A stretch of 64,000 nucleotides of DNA from positions 992,001 to 1,056,000 of the forward strand of contig NZ_CP045925.1 of the NCBI RefSeq assembly GCF_020541265.1, written 5' to 3'. Shown in pieces: positions 56,614 through 64,000 of the stretch. The notes below the pieces were generated by a model, which saw nothing but the letters and a program-made list of their open reading frames with translations, was not told the DNA's origin and did no database searches. A program made the position numbers and the translations under genes. Each line of letters starts with the position of its first letter. The stretch's first letter is position 1. This DNA is from Profftia lariciata (GTDB lineage: Bacteria; Pseudomonadota; Gammaproteobacteria; Enterobacterales; Enterobacteriaceae).

Positions 56614-59600
56614 TATTTTTATGTTTAAATATATAAAATATAAATAAACTAATTTTAATGAATTATTTTATAATATAATTACATTATTTATTAAAATACT
56701 ATGTATATATCTAAATCATAATAATATAATTATATATTATATAATCACTAAGACAATAAATGCTTATATTTTATCGATATTTTATGGTGCTATAGAGGTA
56801 ATTTTTAACAAATTATATTAATAATAGATCTTTATTAGTTTATTGATCACATTACTCTTGTAATATATGTATATTTTATATACTTGAATCTATTATATTA
56901 TTTAATATATATAAAAATAATATTTTAATACAAAAAATTAATATATTATCTTTTATATTAAAAAAATATTGCTACTTAACTAAATAACAAATATTAAAAT
57001 ATTTATATAACAATTAGTATTAACTATAAAAACATCAAAATATTTATTTCAAATAAATTAATATATTATAAATAATTTCTATATTCAATAATATTTTCAA
57101 CTAATAGTATGACTATAATATTGAGATAAAATAAATATATAAAAAATATACATTAAAAATTATTTTATTTAAATAAAATAATTAATATATTTTTATTAGT
57201 TTATAATATATTGTATATTTTAGTATCATAAACTATTCTTAAAGTAAAGAATCTTATGCTAAGAATAAATAATATTTTTTAAGCACTTTTGTTATTTTGA
57301 TTTAGTTAGATACTTGTTAATAAGAGATACCTTAAATAATTTTTTCTCTTTCTTAAGATAAAATAAAAATAATTTTATGTGATAGATTGTAGTAAAAAAT
57401 ATAAATATTGATTACATTTTTTATAATGTAAATAATATATTACTAAAATTTAATTTAATTTATTTGATATTTAAATATAAAAATATTTTTTGTGTGTAAT
57501 AATTAATAAATTTCTCAATTAGTAATAAAATTTATATTTTATATCTAAAGATTTTTTATAAAAATATAATATATTTTTCACACTATTTTACTAAAAATAC
57601 AATATCCTTATAATTAATAATAATTAATGTATTCATAGTACCTAAAATATTATTTATTTTATAAAAAACAAGCTATTTGCTAACGTATTTTTTTAAATAT
57701 ATATAATTAATGTATTAATAATAATTTGTAAGATAATTATTATTAATATTATAAAATTATTTATATGCATATTCTAAAAATTTTTTAATTAATTTCTGAA
57801 TAAATTTTATATATTTTTGAAAAAACTAAAAAATTTAAAGATCAATTTTCTAAGAATTATATAATGTTTAAGCAAGAAAATAAAATATTTTTATATATAA
57901 ATCATATTTTATACATATATATTAAAATTTTTTATATTTATTTATTAAAATAAACATATTATTTATAATAAATTACTAAATAATCAATCTAATTAATAAT
58001 ATAAAATAAATAATTTAATATAATGATACAATTATATTAAGTAATGAATATAAAAAATTAATAGTATTTCATTATAAGAATATCGATATTTATCTTGTAT
58101 TTAATTAATTTAAAAAATATTATTTATATTAGATATAGTTAATAAAAAAATAAATATTTATTATCATATTATAATGGCAAAAATAATATTTTTAACGAAA
58201 AATATGTTCAATAAAATACAAACAATATTTAGTATATAATATCACCACCTAACATTTACTTTACAAAAGTAACATAACTTATAAAGATAACGATCTATAT
58301 AATTTTATTAAAAAAATATCATACAATAAATAATGATAATAGACATGTAAATAACATTATATTATTCATTAAAACCATTTTACATATGTTATAATAATAT
58401 TTATAACCAATAATACAAGTATCAATAATATTGATATATTAATACATTTAATAATTAAAGAAGAATACTAATTATTAGTAAGTTAATAGATATTATGTTA
58501 GGCCATTTATAGTTTTATAAATTTATTATAGTAATGATTGTATAAAATATACAATACATTATACTTTATTTTATACATATATGATATATACTCAATATAT
58601 AAATTCAATATATTATATTTGTTAAATTATTATTTATATTGTAACATACAATAAAACATTTTACATTACATATAGAACAATTTTTTTATTTTAATCATAT
58701 ATAGAATATATAATTAGTAATTCATAGCATTATTAATAGTTAGTTAGATAATAAATATACTATATATAATATAGCCTGAATAAGATAATAAAAATATTTA
58801 TTAAATATAGTATTTTAATAAAATTATTAATAATAACAACTATGTTTTTTAAGAAAATCATTGTAAACATTTTATGTATTAAGATATTGTATTATAAAAA
58901 ATGAATATATACTATATTAATAGTATATTTCATGATAAGATATTAATATATCAATATTATATAATATGACTTATAGCATTAAATGAATTATTGTATATTG
59001 TATATATAATAAATATTAACATTATAAACTAGTAATTTATTTTTAGTAATTAATAATAATTATTTTTTTAATTTTAATAATCAATATTATAATACAGTTA
59101 TCGTTCAATCCAAATATATAAATCAATGATATAACTATCATAAAATTTTTTAGTAAAAATAATATAAAATATTATTTATTATGCAATACTAATTCATTTT
59201 ATTGATTATTATTTATTTTACATGTGTAGATGAAATATTTTCTAGATATTTATTGATAACTAAATATTTAAATATCATAATTATCTGTTTAAATACATTA
59301 TTTGAGTTTAATATAATTATATATGTTACAATTATTATAATAAATAATATTTTTATAAAATTATTTTTAGTACAATAAAAAATATATTCTGTCTGTTAGT
59401 TAATTATTAAGATGTTAGTAAGATTTAACAACTAATTAACAAATTAATAAAAAATTATTAATTTTAATATTTTGAATATACAGTAAATATTAATAAATAC
59501 AATTATTTTAACGTAAGAGGTTAAAATATGTTATTCATTAAACAATAATAGAGTATCTCTAGAAATACAAATACAATATATTATTATATTACAATTTTAT

Positions 59601-60315
59601 ATGTATATTATTGATATATTTATTATAAATAATGATTACTACTTTATATGTAATAATACATAGATCAAATGTTTTTAATTTGATTAACTGAGAAAATATA
59701 ATTAATTATCTATATGCTAATTTATAATATTATTCAATAATATACTAATATTTTAGTATACTCTTAACAATGTAATTTTAATACTTTATTAATTTTTTAT
59801 AAAACTTTAATTGTTATGTGTGTAATAAGAAAAGTATCAATTAAATTGAAATAGTCATTATTTAATAATTATTATTTAATAAATTACATAGTAATAATTT
59901 TTATTTTTTTAAAAATAACTTAATTTAGTAAAATTATATTAATAATATAAATAAAATTTTATTTAGTACAATATATTCTAGTATAGAGTATATAATTGTT
60001 AATTAACAGATCTTATTATTTATATTATTTTCTATAAAATTTACAATATTATAAATATATATTACAATATTGTAATATTGTCTAATATTAAATTATTTTC
60101 ATAAAACAAATAATAAAAGGATGTCAAAAAATATTCATTAAAAGTAATAAGTTATTATATAAAATATTTTTATATATTTATGCAATAATTTAGAAAATAT
60201 AAATATTTAATATATCGTAAGATATATAATATCAAAAAAATACTGTATATTATTTTTAACCGATAAATACAAAATAACTCTTTTATTTTTCTTTTTTTAA
60301 TGTAGATCATAATCT
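56614..60315. other. Longest desert in the window, yajR-ispA
   Basis: 3.7 kb, the largest gene-free stretch, almost entirely A/T, with dense stops in six frames. In E. coli the cyo operon follows yajR and xseB precedes ispA; neither can be traced. AAGAGG upstream of an ATG at 59528 opens only a six-codon frame. No tRNA or structured RNA is visible. Confidence 0.6.
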
Positions 60316-61221
60316 ATGATTATTCTAGAAAAGTTATTTAAAAAATATCATCAGAGAGCAGACTCTGCAATTATCAAATGTATTAAACTTTTACCTTTTG
60401 CAAAAAGTCTGCTTGTTGCAGCCATGTTTCATAACGCATTACCTGGTGGCAAGAGATTACGTCCTTATTTAGTCTATGCTACCGGAGAAATGTTTGGGTT
60501 ATCATTAGATGTATTAGATGTACCAGCAACAGCTATCGAATGCATGCATGCTTACTCGTTAATACACGATGATCTACCAGCTATAGATGATGATAATATA
60601 CGTCGTGGTAGGCCCACTACTCATATAAAATTTGGTGAAGCACATGCAATTTTAGCTGGTAATGCATTTCAGAGTTTAGCATTCTCTATTTTAGCTGATA
60701 GTCCTATGCCAGCAGTATCTGATTCTGCTAGAATAGCTATGTTAAGCGAGCTTGCAAAAGCTAGCGGGGTGGCTGGAATGTGTAGTGGTCAAGCATTAGA
60801 CTTAGAAAATGAAGGAAAAAATATAAATTTATTAGTATTAGAGAAAATTCACAAACATAAAACTGGTGCATTAATTCGCTGCGCTATTCTTATGAGCGTA
60901 TTAGCCTCAGGAAAATATGCTCACACAGCTATACCATTCTTAGAAAAATATGCATTAGCAATTGGTTTAGCTTTTCAGGTAAGAGATGATATTTTAGATG
61001 TTATTGGAAACAGCAGACAAACCGGTAAAACACAAGGTTCAGATCAAAAACGAGAAAAAAATACATATCCTGCTTTACTAGGTCTAAAAAAAGCACAAAA
61101 CAAAGCCAAAGATCTATATAATGATGCAATACACGCTCTTGAAGAATTAGAACAACACTGTAGTATCAATACTATAGCATTAAAATATTTAGCAAGTTTT
61201 ATTATTAAAAGAAATAATTAA
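60316..61221 (+). CDS. ispA: Farnesyl diphosphate synthase
   Basis: Condenses dimethylallyl and isopentenyl diphosphate to geranyl and then farnesyl diphosphate, precursor of undecaprenyl carrier lipid and quinone tails. It has 301 residues (E. coli 299). The first aspartate-rich motif is DDLPAIDDDNIRRG, following CMHAYSLIHDD. GGKRLRPYLVYATGEMFG, KFGEAHAILAGNA, CSGQALDLE, HKHKTGALIRCA and the second Asp-rich motif VRDDILDVIG are all present. The start ATG lacks a clear ribosome-binding site. It is 190 bases ahead of dxs on the same strand, the conserved ispA-dxs order without xseB. Confidence 0.96.
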   Translation: MIILEKLFKKYHQRADSAIIKCIKLLPFAKSLLVAAMFHNALPGGKRLRPYLVYATGEMFGLSLDVLDVPATAIECMHAYSLIHDDLPAIDDDNIRRGRPTTHIKFGEAHAILAGNAFQSLAFSILADSPMPAVSDSARIAMLSELAKASGVAGMCSGQALDLENEGKNINLLVLEKIHKHKTGALIRCAILMSVLASGKYAHTAIPFLEKYALAIGLAFQVRDDILDVIGNSRQTGKTQGSDQKREKNTYPALLGLKKAQNKAKDLYNDAIHALEELEQHCSINTIALKYLASFIIKRNN

Positions 61222-61411
61222 GATATATAAATAATCACTTAATTTCTCTTAAATATATCATAATAAACATTATTACATTTTATACTAAAAATATAATATC
61301 CAAATTATATGAAATAAATTATGGATATAATATAACATATAACAAATATTTATTATAATAATATATGTATAGAATATAAATAACAACACTAATTTCAAAC
61401 ATGAGTTACGA

Positions 61412-63271
61412 ATGATTTTAGATACCAATTACTATCCAACATTATCTCTTATTGAATATCCACATGATCTTCGCTTGCTATCTCAAGAGAATCTACCTCA
61501 GTTATGTAAAGAATTACGTCAGTATCTTCTTAATAGTGTTAGCCTCTCTAGCGGACATTTTGCTTCTGGTTTAGGCACAATTGAATTAACTGTTGCATTA
61601 CATTATACTTATAATACTCCATTTGATGCATTAATCTGGGATATTGGTCATCAAGCATATCCACATAAAATTTTAACTGGACGCAGACATCTTATATCAA
61701 CTATACGTAAAAAAGGAGGATTGCATTCATTTCCATGCCGTTATGAAAGCCAATACGATGCACTCAGTGTAGGTCATTCCTCAACATCTATAAGTGCAGG
61801 AATAGGAATGGCTGTTGCTGCTGAACGAGAAGGTAAAAATCGAAAAACTGTATGTGTTATTGGTGATGGCGCTATAACTGCTGGCATGGCTTTTGAAGCT
61901 ATGAATCACGCTGGAGACATTAAATCTGATATACTTGTTATTTTAAATGATAACGATATGTCAATCTCTGCAAACGTAGGTGCACTAAATAACCGTTTCG
62001 CTCATTTACTTTCAGGTAAATTTTATTCTAGATTTAAAGAAAATAGTAAAAAATTTTTTTCTAGTTTACCACCTATTAAAGAATTGATTAAACGTACCGA
62101 AGAACATTTAAAAGGAATGGTTTTTCCAGGAACTTTATTTGAAGAATTAGGATTTAATTATATTGGTCCTATAGATGGTCATGATGTGCAAACGTTAATC
62201 ACTACATTAAAAAATATGCGTAATTTTAAAACTCCTCAACTACTACATATTATAACAACAAAAGGTAAAGGATATCCTCCTGCCGAAAAAGACCCAATAA
62301 GATGGCATGCAGTACCTAAATTTGATCCAGTAAGAGGTGTTTTACCAATAAACTCAAATAAGAGACCTACTTATTCTAAAATATTTGGTGAATGGTTATG
62401 TGAAAATGCTAGCAATAATAGCAAAATGATAGCTATAACACCAGCAATGTGTGAAGGTTCTGGCATGGTACATTTTTCTAAAAAATATACAAAACAATAT
62501 TTTGATGTTGCTATTGCAGAACAGCATGCAGTTACTTTTGCTGCAGGACTAGCTATTAGTGGCTATAAACCAATAGTAGCTATTTATTCTACTTTTTTAC
62601 AACGTGCTTACGATCAAGTAATTCATGATATCGCTTTACAAAAGTTACCAGTTATGTTTGCAATAGATCGTGCAGGAATTGTAGGAGAAGATGGACAAAC
62701 ACATCAAGGAGCTTTTGATATATCTTTTTTACGTTGCATTCCTAACATAATTATTATGACACCAAGTGATGAAAACGAATTTCGTCAAATGCTACATACT
62801 GGCTATAAGTATCAAATCGGACCAACAGCTGTGCGTTATCCAAGAGGATCAGGTACAGGTGTAACACTGGATCCTCTGAATTGTTTAACTATTGGTAAGG
62901 GCATAATAAGACGACAAGGTAGTAAAATAGCTATTTTAAACTTTGGTGTTCTTATTCATAATGCTTTAATTACTGCTGAACTATTAAATACTACTGTGGC
63001 TGATATGCGTTTTGTAAAACCACTAGATGAGAATCTAATATTAGAGTTAGCTGATACCCATGATTTTTTAGTAACATTAGAAGAAAACGCTATAGTAGGT
63101 GGTGCTGGCAGTGGCGTTAATGAATTACTTATGTATAAACGTAAATTAATACCAGTATTAAATTTAGGATTACCAGATCAATTTATCCAGCAGGGCACTC
63201 AAGAAGAAATATTACATGATATGCAACTTGATGCAATTGGTATAACTAACCAAATTAAAAATTGGTTATAA
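61412..63271 (+). CDS. dxs: 1-deoxy-D-xylulose-5-phosphate synthase
   Basis: Thiamine-diphosphate enzyme that condenses pyruvate and glyceraldehyde-3-phosphate to DXP, the first step of the MEP isoprenoid pathway and a precursor of thiamine and pyridoxal phosphate. It has 619 residues (E. coli 620). Seen in order: SSGHFASGLGTIELTVALHY with the catalytic His, DIGHQAYPHKILTGR, the ThDP/Mg motif VIGDGAITAGMAFEAMNHAG...NDNDMSIS, the cofactor glutamate in DVAIAEQHAVTFAAG, and DRAGIVGEDGQTHQGAFD. The C-terminal domain is complete (VDMRFV-like ADMRFVKPLDE). It likely shares a transcript with ispA. Confidence 0.97.
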   Translation: MILDTNYYPTLSLIEYPHDLRLLSQENLPQLCKELRQYLLNSVSLSSGHFASGLGTIELTVALHYTYNTPFDALIWDIGHQAYPHKILTGRRHLISTIRKKGGLHSFPCRYESQYDALSVGHSSTSISAGIGMAVAAEREGKNRKTVCVIGDGAITAGMAFEAMNHAGDIKSDILVILNDNDMSISANVGALNNRFAHLLSGKFYSRFKENSKKFFSSLPPIKELIKRTEEHLKGMVFPGTLFEELGFNYIGPIDGHDVQTLITTLKNMRNFKTPQLLHIITTKGKGYPPAEKDPIRWHAVPKFDPVRGVLPINSNKRPTYSKIFGEWLCENASNNSKMIAITPAMCEGSGMVHFSKKYTKQYFDVAIAEQHAVTFAAGLAISGYKPIVAIYSTFLQRAYDQVIHDIALQKLPVMFAIDRAGIVGEDGQTHQGAFDISFLRCIPNIIIMTPSDENEFRQMLHTGYKYQIGPTAVRYPRGSGTGVTLDPLNCLTIGKGIIRRQGSKIAILNFGVLIHNALITAELLNTTVADMRFVKPLDENLILELADTHDFLVTLEENAIVGGAGSGVNELLMYKRKLIPVLNLGLPDQFIQQGTQEEILHDMQLDAIGITNQIKNWL

Positions 63272-64000
63272 ATTATTAATAATACAATATATTATTTTAA
63301 TTTTTAACATTTTAATAACATTAATATTAATAGAATACTGTTATTAAAATAACATTAATGATTAATACGATAAAATTTTTTATAGTTTTATATATGATAC
63401 AACTAATATATATTTTTAAAAAATTAAAAATAATAATAAATTTTAGTTTATTAAGAATAATTATATTTATCATTATTATGATAATAACACTATAATAGTT
63501 TTTTAAATAGCTGGAAATATACTTAAAATTATAGTACTATAAAGTAATTATTTATATAAATATAAAAATATATTTTATTCAATTAAAACATAATTTGTTA
63601 ATAACTTTATATATTTAATTATTTTTATTAAAATATTACTTAATTAATTGAGATATGTATATATAATAATATGCTGATCTATTATTGAGTTTTTTACAAC
63701 TATTTAATACTATAATTAATAGTAATATTATTTTTCATATATATTATAATTGTATTAAAATAATAAGATATATAATATATATAAAAGTTTTATTATTTTT
63801 AATAAAATATTTTTAATGTTATTTAACATTTAAACTCTAGTATATATATACTGATATATAAAACACATATAAGAATATAATATCTAATGTATTATTTATT
63901 ACCAAAATAATAATTAAGAATACATTATGATCTATAATAATATATAATATATATTAGTTATATGAAATGATTTATTTTAATAAAAATCACTATATAATTT
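63272..64000. other. Downstream region of dxs
   Basis: AT-rich to the window end. A 12-bp perfect hairpin (63309-63320 with 63339-63350, loop 18) lies 38 bases after the stop and could mark the transcript end, though no T run follows. No gene is seen. Confidence 0.5.

Overview
The window looks like a piece of the chromosome of a strongly reduced, very AT-rich gammaproteobacterium of the Enterobacterales, most likely an obligate insect endosymbiont. Nearly every intact protein aligns end to end with its Escherichia coli counterpart, often at identical length (TalB 317, GapA 331, LolC 399, GlyS 689, YciB 179, RplM 142, RpsI 130). The DNA is far richer in A+T than free-living relatives, and the space between genes is almost pure A/T. 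By summing the genes, only about half of the window is coding. That is unusually low even for an endosymbiont and argues against the compact genomes of Buchnera, Wigglesworthia or Blochmannia. I see no phage, insertion sequence, CRISPR array, plasmid gene or horizontally acquired cargo. The species cannot be named from this window alone.

Layout. 0-8.2 kb (+): glnS, talB, rnt and the rplM-rpsI operon, separated by 1-1.5 kb deserts. 8.7-17.3 kb (-): the 4.5S RNA gene, udk, rlmB and pykF. 18.7-21.4 kb: tRNA-Val(GAC) and mdtK (-), divergent from ribE (+). 23-29 kb (-): tktA and an orphan mppA. 30.8-32.9 kb (-): a truncated ribosomal RNA operon with leader boxB/boxA, 16S, tRNA-Ile and tRNA-Ala, but no 23S or 5S. 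34-45.8 kb (-): dolP, yciB, glyQ-glyS, queF and lolC-lolD-lolE. 47.8-53.9 kb: hfq, hflK-hflC (+), gapA (-), yccA (+). 55.2-63.3 kb: yajR, then ispA-dxs (+), with a 3.7 kb desert between.

Function. The genes are core housekeeping: translation (glnS, glyQS, L13, S9, 16S, three tRNAs, RNase T, RlmB, QueF), lower glycolysis and the non-oxidative pentose phosphate branch (gapA, pykF, tktA, talB), pyrimidine salvage (udk), riboflavin synthesis (ribE) and isoprenoid precursors (dxs, ispA). Envelope maintenance is retained: the LolCDE lipoprotein exporter, a plausible client lipoprotein DolP, YciB, the MATE pump MdtK, the MFS protein YajR and murein-peptide-binding protein MppA. Two modulators of the FtsH protease, HflKC and YccA, lie within 5 kb of each other. 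ribE and dxs fit a nutritional symbiosis, but these genes are also needed by the bacterium itself.

The most unusual signals are structural. A 39-bp perfect inverted repeat crosses the glnS stop codon and appears to have written a new C-terminus for GlnRS. A 66-bp spacer-less perfect palindrome sits just downstream of tRNA-Val. The rRNA operon is split after tRNA-Ala. tRNA-Val and tRNA-Ile lack a correct encoded CCA. One well-formed terminator at 9.8 kb has no recognisable gene in front of it.
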